A stretch of 44,102 nucleotides of DNA from an uncultured Clostridia bacterium (GTDB lineage Bacteria; Bacillota; Clostridia; Oscillospirales; Acutalibacteraceae): positions 1 through 44,102 of the forward strand of contig CANPWP010000031.1 of the NCBI GenBank assembly GCA_947584595.1, given 5' to 3'. Made by a program: the position numbers and the translations under genes. Shown in pieces: positions 24,264 through 32,528 of this stretch. Under the pieces are notes generated by a model. That model had not been told where the DNA came from. It searched no databases and saw nothing but the letters and a program-made list of their open reading frames with translations. Each line of letters starts with the position of its first letter. Position 1 is the first letter of the stretch.

Positions 24264-25028
24264 TTATGAATTAAGCTCGCTTATAAATCTTAAACCGTCA
24301 AGAATTAAATTTTCATCACTGATAATTTTATTCCTGCAATTTTTAATAATTTGTGAGGAAAGACCTCCCGTTGCAATTACAGCACATTCTTTGCCTGTTT
24401 CCTCAAAAAAGGAGTCAATAAAACCGTCTATCATAAAGGCGTTGCCCATAACAACTCCCGAACGGATACAATCGGCTGTATTTGTGCAGATAACCTTTTT
24501 GGGAGCAATTAAATCAACAGATGACAGTAATGCGCCGTGAGCAGTTAAAGCGTCAAGAGAAATACTTACTCCAGGCATTATTGCTCCGCCGCAGTAAGCA
24601 CCGTGCTCGTCGTTAAATACAATTGCAGTAGCCGTGCCCATAAAAATCGAAATGTTTGGAATGCCGTATTTTTTACAGGCAGCAACACTTCCTGCAACAA
24701 TATCAGCACCTAAAGTTTCAGGGTGTTCAATCTTAATGTCAAGTCCTGTTTTTATTCCCGGACCTACCACAAGGCTTCTTGTTTTTGTAACTGTTTTTAC
24801 TGCTGTTTTTAACGGTCTTGTGACCTTGGGAACAACCGAACTTATAATTGAAGAATCAATTTTATTTGTGTCAATGTTATATATTTGGAAAAATGTATAT
24901 AACTCAACTGCAATTTCATCAGAAGTCTTGCTTTGGTCAGTTGCAAATACAAGCTTAAACTTCAGTTCTTCCTTATCGAAAATACCGATTTTAGTATTTG
25001 TGTTTCCAACATCTGCCACCAAAAGCAT
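24264..25028 (-). CDS. coaX: Type III pantothenate kinase
   Basis: This 254-residue ASKHA-fold kinase makes the first committed step of coenzyme A synthesis, phosphorylating pantothenate with ATP. Visible motifs are DVGNTNTKIGIF (phosphate 1), GADIVAGSVAACKKYG, MGTATAIVFND (phosphate 2), GGAIMPGVSISLDALTAHGA and ATGGLS (adenosine). Length is typical. GAGGTG lies 5 nt before the ATG. The ECF S component follows on the same strand after about 115 nt, so the pair probably handles pantothenate uptake and use together. Confidence 0.96.
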   Translation of the reverse strand: MLLVADVGNTNTKIGIFDKEELKFKLVFATDQSKTSDEIAVELYTFFQIYNIDTNKIDSSIISSVVPKVTRPLKTAVKTVTKTRSLVVGPGIKTGLDIKIEHPETLGADIVAGSVAACKKYGIPNISIFMGTATAIVFNDEHGAYCGGAIMPGVSISLDALTAHGALLSSVDLIAPKKVICTNTADCIRSGVVMGNAFMIDGFIDSFFEETGKECAVIATGGLSSQIIKNCRNKIISDENLILDGLRFISELNS

Positions 25029-25199
25029 TTCTTCACCTCATAACTTGAGTTTTTAACTTCAACTGTTTAAAGTATAACATAAATTTGCAAAATTTCAACA
25101 TTATTTTATTTTTATTTTCAATAGCGAAAAATATCATATAAATTATATGTTAAAATAAATTATGTATGATTGTAAATTAACCATTGGAGGGGTTATAAG

Positions 25200-26048
25200 A
25201 TGAATTTAAGAGAAGAAAATCAGCTGAAAATTCAGGCATGTAAGTCAAGAATTGGAGCTGTCTTAGGAACTTATAATGCTAAATCAGGTCATCCCGGCGG
25301 CTCTTTGTCTGCCGCAGACATTTTTACATATCTTTATTTTAAGGAAATGAATATTGACCCTCAAAATCCTGATAATCCCGACAGAGACCGTTTTGTATTG
25401 TCAAAAGGTCACTGCTGCCCGAGCCTTTATGCAACTCTTGCTTTAAAAGGTTACTTCGACTGGAGCGAACTTAAAAAGCTTCGCCATGTCGGCGCAATGC
25501 TTCAGGGTCACCCCGATATGAAGGGTACTCCCGGAATTGACATGAGCTCAGGCTCTTTGGGTCAGGGTGTTTCTGCCGCCTGTGGAATGGCTCTTGCGGC
25601 AAAGCTTGATAATAAAGATTACCGTGTTTATACCGTTTTAGGCGACGGGGAATGTGAAGAGGGTCAGGTATGGGAGTCAGCTATGTTTGCTTCTCATAAT
25701 CATCTTGATAACCTTGTTGTTATAGTAGATCAAAACGGTCTTCAGATTGACGGACCCGTTGAAGAGGTATGCGGAATTGAACCGCTTGATAAAAAATTTG
25801 AGAGTTTTGGCTTTAAAGTAGTTAAGATAGACGGCCATAACTTTGAAGAAATTGAAAATGCTTTTAATACGGCAAGAGAAACAAAAGGACAGCCTACTGC
25901 AATTCTTGCAAAAACCGTTAAAGGCAAAGGGGTTTCATTTATGGAAAATCAGGTAGGCTGGCACGGAACTGCGCCTAATAAAGAGCAGTTTGAACAGGCA
26001 ACAGCCGAACTTGAGGCTGAACTTGCAAAATTGGAGGGTGAATGCTGA
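25200..26048 (+). CDS. tktA: Transketolase, N-terminal subunit
   Basis: This 282-residue subunit carries the thiamine-diphosphate-binding half of transketolase, which moves two-carbon units between sugar phosphates. It shows SGHPGGSLSAADIFTYLYF, the cofactor motif GDGECEEGQVWESAMFASHN with downstream VDQNG, and GKGVSFMEN. GGAGGGG lies 8 nt before the ATG. The C-terminal half is a separate gene that starts at the stop codon (TGATG overlap), so the two are translationally coupled. This split form is common in clostridia and archaea. Confidence 0.95.
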   Translation: MNLREENQLKIQACKSRIGAVLGTYNAKSGHPGGSLSAADIFTYLYFKEMNIDPQNPDNPDRDRFVLSKGHCCPSLYATLALKGYFDWSELKKLRHVGAMLQGHPDMKGTPGIDMSSGSLGQGVSAACGMALAAKLDNKDYRVYTVLGDGECEEGQVWESAMFASHNHLDNLVVIVDQNGLQIDGPVEEVCGIEPLDKKFESFGFKVVKIDGHNFEEIENAFNTARETKGQPTAILAKTVKGKGVSFMENQVGWHGTAPNKEQFEQATAELEAELAKLEGEC

Positions 26049-26992
26049 TGGCTGAGATCATTACAAAAGCAACCAGAGAGAGCTTTGGTATGGCTCTTTG
26101 CGAGCTTGCAAAGACAAATAAGGACATTATTGTTTTAGACGCTGACCTTGCGGCGGCAACAAAAACTTCTATATTCAAAAAAGAATTTCCCGAAAGATTC
26201 AGAGACTGCGGTATTGCCGAAGGCAATATGATGGGAGTTGCGGCAGGTCTTGCGGCGTCGGGCAAAATTCCTGTTGCGGCTTCATTTGCAATGTTTGCAA
26301 CTGGCAGAGCCTTTGAGCAAATAAGAAATTCCATTGCTTATCCGCATCTTAATGTTAAAATTGCAGGAAGCCACGCAGGCATTTCTACAGGTGAAGACGG
26401 TGCGACCCACCAGTGCTTAGAAGATATTGCGCTTATGAGAACTCTGCCGGGAATGGTAGTTTTAAATCCTGCCGACCATTATGAAATGATGGCTGCTACA
26501 AAGGCGGCTGTTGAATATAACGGCCCTGTTTATATCCGTTTAGGCAGACTTGCCATTGACAGCTTTAACGACCCTGAAACATATAAATTCGAGCTGGGCA
26601 AGGGCATAACTCTGCACGAAGGCAGTGACGTTGCCGTTATCGCAACAGGACTTGTTGTAAACGAAGCCCTTAAAGCCGTTAAAGAGCTTGAAACTCAGGG
26701 AATTAATGCCCGCCTTATTAATATTCATACGATTAAACCTATTGATGAAGAAATCATAATTAAAGCGGCAAAAGAAACAGGCAAAATTATTACAGTTGAA
26801 GAACATAACATCATCGGCGGTCTTGCTGACGCTGTTTGTCAGGTGACAAGCTCAAAATGCCCTGTTCCCGTTACAAGAATCGGCGTAGAAGATAAGTTTG
26901 GCTACAGCGGACCTGCAAAGGAACTTCTTAAGATTTTCGGTCTTTGCAAGGATAATATTGCCAAAGTTATAACTAACGTTGTAAAAAGTTGA
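26048..26992 (+). CDS. tktB: Transketolase, C-terminal subunit
   Basis: This 314-residue subunit supplies the pyrimidine-binding and C-terminal domains. Signatures are ATRESFGMALCELAKTN, VLDADLAAATKT, FRDCGIAEGNMMGVAAGLAA (catalytic Glu), and the C-terminal TVEEHNIIGGLADAV. I place the start at 26048, which overlaps the previous stop as TGATG and has GGAGG 9 nt upstream; an ATG at 26042 is too close to that site. A terminator follows. With rpe in the window it supports the non-oxidative pentose phosphate route. Confidence 0.95.
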   Translation: MAEIITKATRESFGMALCELAKTNKDIIVLDADLAAATKTSIFKKEFPERFRDCGIAEGNMMGVAAGLAASGKIPVAASFAMFATGRAFEQIRNSIAYPHLNVKIAGSHAGISTGEDGATHQCLEDIALMRTLPGMVVLNPADHYEMMAATKAAVEYNGPVYIRLGRLAIDSFNDPETYKFELGKGITLHEGSDVAVIATGLVVNEALKAVKELETQGINARLINIHTIKPIDEEIIIKAAKETGKIITVEEHNIIGGLADAVCQVTSSKCPVPVTRIGVEDKFGYSGPAKELLKIFGLCKDNIAKVITNVVKS

Positions 26993-27008
26993 ATTTTTGC
27001 AAATACTA

Positions 27009-27047
27009 CAAAGGATAAAACTTGAAAATAAGTTTTATCCTTTTGTT
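27009..27047 (+). terminator. Terminator of the transketolase operon
   Basis: AAAGGATAAAACTT pairs perfectly with AAGTTTTATCCTTT across a 6-nt loop, followed by TGTTGTTT. Confidence 0.8.
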
Positions 27048-27072
27048 GTTTATATACTAATGAGGTGAAATT

Positions 27073-28077
27073 TTGAAAATTCTTACTGTTTTAACAGGCG
27101 GAACAATAGGATGCAAAATAGAAAACCATACCATTGATGTTAAGGGAAATGTTTGTGATATAACGGAAATTTATAAAGAAAAAATTGAATTGGAAACTGA
27201 GTTTCAAATTATATCACCCTTAAATATTTTAAGTGAAAATATGTCTGTTTTTTATTTTAACGAACTTTTAAAATGCTTGTATGAAATTGATTTTAAAAAT
27301 TATGACGGAGTAATAGTGACCCACGGCTCAGATACATTAAGCTATACTGCCGCACTTTTGGGAATGTGCTTTGCTCATATAAACATACCTATGGTTTTAG
27401 TTGCGGCTGATTACCCGTTGTCATATGATAAAAGCAATGGTCTTGAGAATTTTATCGGCGCAGTTGAGCTTATTAAATCAAAAACAGTTAAAGGAGTTTT
27501 TGTTTCTTACGGAACAAAGGACAAAACTGATATTTATATCGCAACAAGACTTTGTGAAGCAGACAGATTTCTTGATAAATTTTCCGATTTCACAGGTACG
27601 CCCTTTGCCTGTTCAACAAACTGTAATATAGAATTTATAAAAAGTCCGTATAATCCTGATTTAAATGAAATAAATAAAGAAAGACAGCCTGTTTTTGAAA
27701 AAGTACCTGTTATAAAAGAGTGTGTGCAAATTTTAAACTGCTATCCGTCTTACGATTACCAAAGCATAATAATAAAAGATAATATAAAAGCATTTTTACA
27801 GCTTTCATATCATTCGGGGACAATATCGGCAGAAGAAAAAACAATTGAATTTTTAAAGAAATGTAAGGATAACGGAATAGGTTTTTACCTGTGTTCCTTA
27901 AAAAAATCTGAGGATTTATACGCTTCGACCAAGAAAATTACAGAGTTTAACGCAAAACCTCTTTACAATATAAGCAGAGAAGCGGCATATGCAAAGCTGT
28001 TGCTTGCTTATTCGCAAAACAAAATTCAACCTCAGGAATTTATAGAAAAAAATATATTTTTTGAAAATATTTTATAG
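27073..28077 (+). CDS. Type I L-asparaginase-like amidohydrolase
   Basis: This 334-residue protein belongs to the asparaginase/glutaminase family that hydrolyses asparagine to aspartate and ammonia. The first catalytic Thr lies in LTGGTIGCKIE and the second in VTHGSDTLSYTAALL (family motif HGTDT, here HGSDT). No signal peptide is present, so the cytosolic type I form is likely. TTG at 27073 is the start, with GAGGTG 6 nt upstream. The C-terminal domain is divergent and short of strong motifs, so the substrate is less certain. Thioredoxin follows 10 nt later, giving an operon with no obvious functional link. Confidence 0.82.
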   Translation: MKILTVLTGGTIGCKIENHTIDVKGNVCDITEIYKEKIELETEFQIISPLNILSENMSVFYFNELLKCLYEIDFKNYDGVIVTHGSDTLSYTAALLGMCFAHINIPMVLVAADYPLSYDKSNGLENFIGAVELIKSKTVKGVFVSYGTKDKTDIYIATRLCEADRFLDKFSDFTGTPFACSTNCNIEFIKSPYNPDLNEINKERQPVFEKVPVIKECVQILNCYPSYDYQSIIIKDNIKAFLQLSYHSGTISAEEKTIEFLKKCKDNGIGFYLCSLKKSEDLYASTKKITEFNAKPLYNISREAAYAKLLLAYSQNKIQPQEFIEKNIFFENIL

Positions 28078-28087
28078 GAGTGTTATT

Positions 28088-28408
28088 ATGGCAAAAGAAA
28101 TTACGACATATGATTTTGAAGCAGAAGTTCTAAATAACAGCAAGCCTGCAATTGTAGATTTTTATGCAGATTGGTGCGGTCCCTGCAAAATGATGGCGCC
28201 TGTTTTTAAAGAACTTTCTTCCCAAATGACCGATTATGATTTTTATAAAATAAATGTTGATAATGAGCAAGAACTTGCAGGCAAATATCAGGTTATGAGT
28301 ATTCCCACCGTTATGGTTTTCAAAAACGGAAAACCTGTTTTAACAAGCGTAGGTTTTCTTTCAAAGGATGACCTTGAAAATAAGATTGAAAGTGCTGTAA
28401 ATGGATAA
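28088..28408 (+). CDS. trxA: Thioredoxin
   Basis: This 106-residue cytosolic disulfide reductant has the standard fold with the active site WCGPCKMMAPVF near residue 29 and the cis-Pro in SIPTVMVFKNGKP. Length is typical. TAGGAG lies 7 nt before the ATG. Its stop codon overlaps the start of the thioredoxin reductase gene by 8 nt, so electron donor and acceptor are translated together. Confidence 0.95.
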   Translation: MAKEITTYDFEAEVLNNSKPAIVDFYADWCGPCKMMAPVFKELSSQMTDYDFYKINVDNEQELAGKYQVMSIPTVMVFKNGKPVLTSVGFLSKDDLENKIESAVNG

Positions 28409-29339
28409 TAAGATGATAAATGAAATAATGGATGTTTGCATAATCGGCTCAGGGCCTGCGGGTCTTTCGGCTTCGGTTTATGCAGGCAGAGCAGGTTTAA
28501 AGCACGTTATTTACGAAAAATTCCCTATGAGCGGAGGTCAGATAGTAAATACAGGCGATGTTGAAAACTATCTCGGTTTTACGTCAATCGGCGGTTTTGA
28601 CCTTGCACTAAAATTTTATGAACACGCAGTTAAAGCAGGAGGTATTTTTAAAAACGAAACTGTAAAAAGTATTTCCAAAAGTAACGGAATATTTGAAATA
28701 ATATCGGAAAAGGGAAAAACTGAATATTTTAAAACCGTGATTGCCGCAACAGGTGCAAAAAGTAAAACTTTGGGCGCAAGGGGCGAAGCTGAATTTACAG
28801 GAAAGGGAGTAAGCTACTGTGCCCATTGTGACGGAGCATTTTACAGAAATCAAACCGCAGTTGTAGTAGGCGGCGGAGATACCGCAGTATCAGACGCTCT
28901 GTTTCTTTCAAATCTTTGCAGGCAGGTTATCGTTGTTCACAGAAGAGATGAATTCAGAGCCGCAAAAAGCCTTGTGAATAAGCTTGAAACAAAAGAAAAC
29001 GTAAAAATTCTCAGAGGTTTTGTTTTAAATGAAATAAAAGGCGATACTAAGGCACAATCCGTAATTCTTAAAAGCGTTACAAATAACGAAACGCAGGAAT
29101 TTTTAACAGACGGTGTGTTTATTGCAGTTGGAGTAAGTCCTGTAAACGAGCTGTTTAAGGATATTGCAGAAACTGACGAGGCAGGTTTTTTAACTGCAAA
29201 TGAAGACTGTAAGACTTCTTTAGACGGTCTTTTTGTTGCAGGAGATTTAAGAGCAAAACCGTTAAGACAAATTGTAACGGCAGTTTCCGACGGAGCAAAT
29301 GCCGTATATTCTGCGGAAAAATATTTAAGAGAAGGTTAA
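28401..29339 (+). CDS. trxB: Thioredoxin-disulfide reductase
   Basis: This 312-residue flavoenzyme reduces thioredoxin with NADPH. It has the FAD motif CIIGSGPAGLSASVYAGRAG, the redox-active CAHCDGAFY, the NADPH motif VVVGGGDTAVSDALFLS, and the C-terminal FAD motif GLFVAGDLRAKPLRQI. Length is typical. The first ATG at 28401 overlaps trxA and lacks a good ribosome site; ATG at 28413 or 28428 is possible. Translation coupling to trxA is likely. Confidence 0.95.
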   Translation: MDNKMINEIMDVCIIGSGPAGLSASVYAGRAGLKHVIYEKFPMSGGQIVNTGDVENYLGFTSIGGFDLALKFYEHAVKAGGIFKNETVKSISKSNGIFEIISEKGKTEYFKTVIAATGAKSKTLGARGEAEFTGKGVSYCAHCDGAFYRNQTAVVVGGGDTAVSDALFLSNLCRQVIVVHRRDEFRAAKSLVNKLETKENVKILRGFVLNEIKGDTKAQSVILKSVTNNETQEFLTDGVFIAVGVSPVNELFKDIAETDEAGFLTANEDCKTSLDGLFVAGDLRAKPLRQIVTAVSDGANAVYSAEKYLREG

Positions 29340-29371
29340 AGCTATATCATTAAATAAACTTTTATGTTTGT

Positions 29372-29612
29372 GTTTGGCTCCCTCTGACGAAAAAATCCCC
29401 TGCAAGGGGAAATGTCACGAAGTGACAAAAGGGTTGCCGTTTTCGCAGAAAAAGCTGGCAAAGCGTTAGGTTTTGACTGAGGAAGAGATATTAAATAGTT
29501 TAAACTTTTTGCAATATAGTTTGCTATAATTCAAGCGTTTTCTCTCCCTGCGTCTGCGCCTTCGCCGCAGCCGCCTCCCTCGTCAGAGAGAGGCAATATT
29601 ACATAAATGTTT
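29372..29612. repeat. Intergenic repeat block 1 (CTCCCTCTGACGA family)
   Basis: It starts CTCCCTCTGACGAAAAAATC and contains CCCCTGCAAGGGGA and GTCACGAAGTGAC hairpins, then a diverged middle. It ends with the minus-strand unit CTCTGACGAGGGAGG...GGCGAAGGCGCAGACG, ending at ATTGCCTCTC followed by the shared tail TATTACATAAATG. The same units occur at 39681-40271 and 41266-41592. No gene is visible in 29340-29700. Confidence 0.7.
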
Positions 29613-29700
29613 TATTATAATTACAAATTTCTTTGTGTTGAGTAATATGGCAAACTACTAAAAATAAAAAATTTAAATTAAGATAGAAAGGAAATGTAAG

Positions 29701-30402
29701 ATGATAGGAATTATATGTGCGTTAAAAGTTGAGGTTGAGGGGATCCATAGTATGATGGAACGCCCGGGACAGATTACATACGCAAGAATGAATTTTATAA
29801 AGGGAGTTATCAGCGGCAAAGATGTTGTTGCCGTAGAATGCGGAATAGGCAAAGTAAATGCGGCAATTTGTACTCAGGCTATGATAGATTTATTTAAGCC
29901 CGATGTAATTATAAACAGCGGAGTTTCCGGAGCGTTAAACAACAAAATCAGCATTGGCGATATTGTAATAGCAAAAGACGTTGTACAGCACGATATGGAC
30001 GGCACTGCTATGGGAGACCCTCCGGGAGAAATATGGTTTAATGATGAGAAAAAAATATATATTGAAACAGACGAAAAGATAAGCAATTGTCTGTTTGATG
30101 CCTGCTCATTACTTAAAGACACAAAAACCATAATGGGAAGAATTGCAACCGGGGATATATTCGTTGCGGATAAAGAAAAACGATGTTTAATAGGCGAAAA
30201 ATTTAATGCAGATTCCTGTGAAATGGAAGGCGGAGCCGTTGGTCAGGTTTGTTACAGAAACGGGATTCCGTTTGGAATATTACGCTGTATTTCCGATGAT
30301 ATAAACCAAAACGAGTTTATGGATTTTGAAAGGTTCAAAGGACTTGCAAGCGAAAAATCCATAAAAGCAATATCTTTTTTTATAAAAGAGTATGATTTAT
30401 AA
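29701..30402 (+). CDS. mtnN: 5'-methylthioadenosine/S-adenosylhomocysteine nucleosidase
   Basis: This 233-residue enzyme removes adenine from methylthioadenosine and S-adenosylhomocysteine, by-products of S-adenosylmethionine use. It begins IGIICALKVEVEGI with the conserved Glu, and contains VECGIGKVNAAICTQ, NSGVSGALN, the Glu-containing SCEMEGGAVGQVCYR, and LRCISDD with the catalytic Asp. Length is typical. AAAGGAAATG lies before the ATG. It is isolated: a repeat block precedes it, and its last 23 nt overlap the end of a convergent gene. Confidence 0.93.
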   Translation: MIGIICALKVEVEGIHSMMERPGQITYARMNFIKGVISGKDVVAVECGIGKVNAAICTQAMIDLFKPDVIINSGVSGALNNKISIGDIVIAKDVVQHDMDGTAMGDPPGEIWFNDEKKIYIETDEKISNCLFDACSLLKDTKTIMGRIATGDIFVADKEKRCLIGEKFNADSCEMEGGAVGQVCYRNGIPFGILRCISDDINQNEFMDFERFKGLASEKSIKAISFFIKEYDL

Positions 30403-31816
30403 TTTTTGAAAACTTCATACCTGATGAAAGTTTAAGGTGCTTAATTTTAAAGCACCTTTTATTTTCGCTGTAAACATAAACGTTGATATTGCAAAGGTTT
30501 CGGTAACGCTGAAAAATGCTTTGGGTAATTTCTATACCCTGAATTTTTGATATGGGTATAAGGGTTTTGGTAAAACTCAATCTTTTATAAAAAGAAATTA
30601 TTGCCTTTCCCTTATCTGCATAAAGAAAAGCCTTTTTGTGTGCAGCAATACGCATTACAAAATAAACAGAAAAAATAAAGAACAGAAATATAATGATAGG
30701 ATAAAAGGGAGTAATATCAAATTTAAGAAAAAAGCAGACAATACACGATACTCCCACAAGAACAAGCCACATTGCGGGAAAATACAGATATGCCTTTAAC
30801 GAAAAGCTCGGGGGTGTTTCAATATACTTGCTTTTTTCTAAATCTAATTTAAAAAAGTTTTCAACTCTTTTTTTGCTTACGGCAGGTACAATTACTCTTT
30901 TATTGCCTTTCTCTCTGTGCTGACCGCAGGCAAAGTAGTTAAGAGTACAGATTTTTAAAAGGCTCATTAAAATACTCTGCTTTGTCTGATAAGCAATTAT
31001 TTTTTGAGATGATGTTACAAAAATATTTCTCTGAATAACCCCCCGTCTTACTAAAATACTGTCATTTTCCTTTGTTTTTTCCACTTTCAGAAAACCATAG
31101 CTTAACATAACGGAAATAACGGAAATTATAAGCCCAGCAATTAAAAGCCCCGTAATTGCAGCGGCAACAGGAGGAACACCTATATCTTGAATATAAGGAG
31201 AAACGTCAAGACTTGACCTTATAAGCTCTTTGTATTTTTGTCCGAAAAGCTCTTCTGTTTTATTTAAAAAGGGGATAAAAATTACAACTCCCGCAAAAGC
31301 GTTTGAACTTGAAAGCGCCATTAAGAAAACCCTAAAAATATCAGCCTTGTAAACAGTATAAAAACTTTTGCTTTCTCCGTAAAACAGCGATAAGAGCAAA
31401 TCTTCAAAACGTCTTGAAATAAACATTGTTATATTGCCGTTGTCGTCTGTTCTTGAGCCTGTGTTAAGTATAATTTTTTCGCTGTTAAAAAACCAAGAAA
31501 AAATACTTTTTTCAATTATTGCTGATTTAACGCAGGGTTTAGAAAAATATACCTTTCGTTTCTCAATAATTCCGCTGTTAAACCTTAATAAATCCCTTTC
31601 GGGTATGTTAAAAAGCCTTTTGTTTTTCACTCTTAAAATACCGTAAATAAAAATTGAAAGAAAAAGCAAAAAGTTAAATCCGTAAGAAAGAATTGCGTTG
31701 ATTACGTCTACGGGCTTAAAAAACAATGTGGGAAGCATTGATAAAAAAGCCAAAGGAATATATGCTCTGCAAAGGTAAACAGCTTCAAAATAACTGCATT
31801 TAATTTCTTTTTTCAA
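30380..31816 (-). CDS. Membrane protein with bacterial PH (bPH2) domains, YdbT-like
   Basis: This 478-residue protein has paired hydrophobic segments (about 15-60, 160-235 and 345-390) with bPH2 domains in the loops. SYGFLKVEKTKENDSILVRR then GVIQRNIFVTSSQKIIAYQTKQ is typical of YdbT, and the C-terminal repeat has KRLSFTKTLIPISKIQGIEIT. It starts at TTG with GGGAGG 7 nt upstream and overlaps the end of the small upstream gene. In Bacillus, ydbS/ydbT are linked to resistance to some bacteriocins; a similar envelope-protection role here is inference. Confidence 0.8.
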   Translation of the reverse strand: MKKEIKCSYFEAVYLCRAYIPLAFLSMLPTLFFKPVDVINAILSYGFNFLLFLSIFIYGILRVKNKRLFNIPERDLLRFNSGIIEKRKVYFSKPCVKSAIIEKSIFSWFFNSEKIILNTGSRTDDNGNITMFISRRFEDLLLSLFYGESKSFYTVYKADIFRVFLMALSSSNAFAGVVIFIPFLNKTEELFGQKYKELIRSSLDVSPYIQDIGVPPVAAAITGLLIAGLIISVISVMLSYGFLKVEKTKENDSILVRRGVIQRNIFVTSSQKIIAYQTKQSILMSLLKICTLNYFACGQHREKGNKRVIVPAVSKKRVENFFKLDLEKSKYIETPPSFSLKAYLYFPAMWLVLVGVSCIVCFFLKFDITPFYPIIIFLFFIFSVYFVMRIAAHKKAFLYADKGKAIISFYKRLSFTKTLIPISKIQGIEITQSIFQRYRNLCNINVYVYSENKRCFKIKHLKLSSGMKFSKIINHTLL

Positions 31817-32240
31817 ATAGAGCCTCCCTTATTCTTATTGCGTCAATACCGTATATCTGACTTAAAAGTACTCTTCCTGTTCCCGCACAAAAAACACCCA
31901 GCGAACAAAGAGAAAAATGTCTTTGCAGGGGATTTGAATAGATTTCCGTATAAAGCACCTTATCCTTTAAAACGGTAATTTTTCTCTTTAAAAGATAACC
32001 TTTCATAATAGATATGCCTCTTACTGAGCAGGAATACTTGTAGCTTTTGTAGTATTTTTTTAAAAGAACAAAATCAAAAACACAATATACTAAAAGTCCG
32101 AAAACCTCAATAACAATGTAAACAAGCAAATTAATGAATGCTAATGCAAAAACAAGAAAAAACAAGCCTGTATATGCAAAATAAAGAAGAACCAGATATA
32201 CGCAAAAAACCGTTTCCGCAGCAGGCGGCAGATTTTTCAT
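31800..32240 (-). CDS. Small PH-domain membrane protein, YdbS-like
   Basis: This 146-residue protein has two adjacent hydrophobic segments (about 10-60) and a bPH2-type domain with VRGISIMKGYLLKRKITVL and KVLYTEIYSNPLQRHFSL. It starts with an ATG 10 nt after AAGGAG, and its end overlaps the start of the YdbT-like gene by 17 nt, so the two proteins are probably made and assembled together. The pairing of a short and a long PH-domain protein matches ydbS-ydbT. Confidence 0.8.
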   Translation of the reverse strand: MKNLPPAAETVFCVYLVLLYFAYTGLFFLVFALAFINLLVYIVIEVFGLLVYCVFDFVLLKKYYKSYKYSCSVRGISIMKGYLLKRKITVLKDKVLYTEIYSNPLQRHFSLCSLGVFCAGTGRVLLSQIYGIDAIRIREALFEKRN

Positions 32241-32293
32241 TTAAAATCACTCCTTAATTTTGCATAATACCCGTATTTTTCTTATTTCAAGTA

Positions 32294-32322
32294 TTGACAA
32301 TCCCTTTATTATTATGTAAAAT
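32294..32322 (+). promoter_or_regulatory. Promoter of ilvB
   Basis: TTGACA at 32294-32299 and TAAAAT at 32317-32322 are separated by exactly 17 nt. The transcript would carry a leader of about 200 nt before ilvB. Confidence 0.8.
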
Positions 32323-32365
32323 ATTTATGAATTAGATGTAAGAAAACAAAAAGTGTTACCGCAAA

Positions 32366-32400
32366 GTTTCCTTCGTCTCTGGTTGAGACGGAGTTTTTTT
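32366..32400 (+). terminator. Attenuator-like hairpin in the ilvB leader
   Basis: CTTCGTCTC pairs with GAGACGGAG (one G-T pair) across TGGTT and is followed by seven T. It lies between the ilvB promoter and gene, so full termination would silence ilvB; it is either conditional or leaky. No leader peptide rich in Leu, Ile or Val codons and no T-box sequence was found. Confidence 0.75.
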
Positions 32401-32496
32401 ACTTTTTGGAAACTGCTCGGAAACAGTCGGGCACAAGAGAGTGTTTTTATACGGTGCTGTCTGCCCGGATAGGTGCAGCCCACCGGCTGCTTTTTC
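32400..32496 (+). promoter_or_regulatory. Dispersed RNA-like repeat, copy C, in the ilvB leader
   Basis: After the first hairpin come ACTTTTTGGAAACTGCTCGG, AAACAGTCGGGCACAAGAGA, GTGTTTTTATACGGTGCTGT and CTGCCCGGATAGG. A second terminator-like hairpin follows, GCAGCC/GGCTGC (32475-32490), with TTTTT. CGGGCA can pair with TGCCCG, and CGGTG (32452) can pair with CACCG (32481), which would break the second hairpin. This is the layout of an attenuator or riboswitch-like leader. Related copies lie near 7.5, 8.1 and 13.2 kb, away from ilv genes, so a mobile repeat captured as a leader is equally possible. Confidence 0.6.
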
Positions 32497-32528
32497 TATG
32501 TGATGAATCAAGGGAAAGGATTTTGGTT

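Noticed and set aside
32406..32528. In-frame N-terminal extension of ilvB
   Set aside because: The extension reads through the leader hairpin, has no family similarity, and a good ribosome site lies right before ATG 32529.
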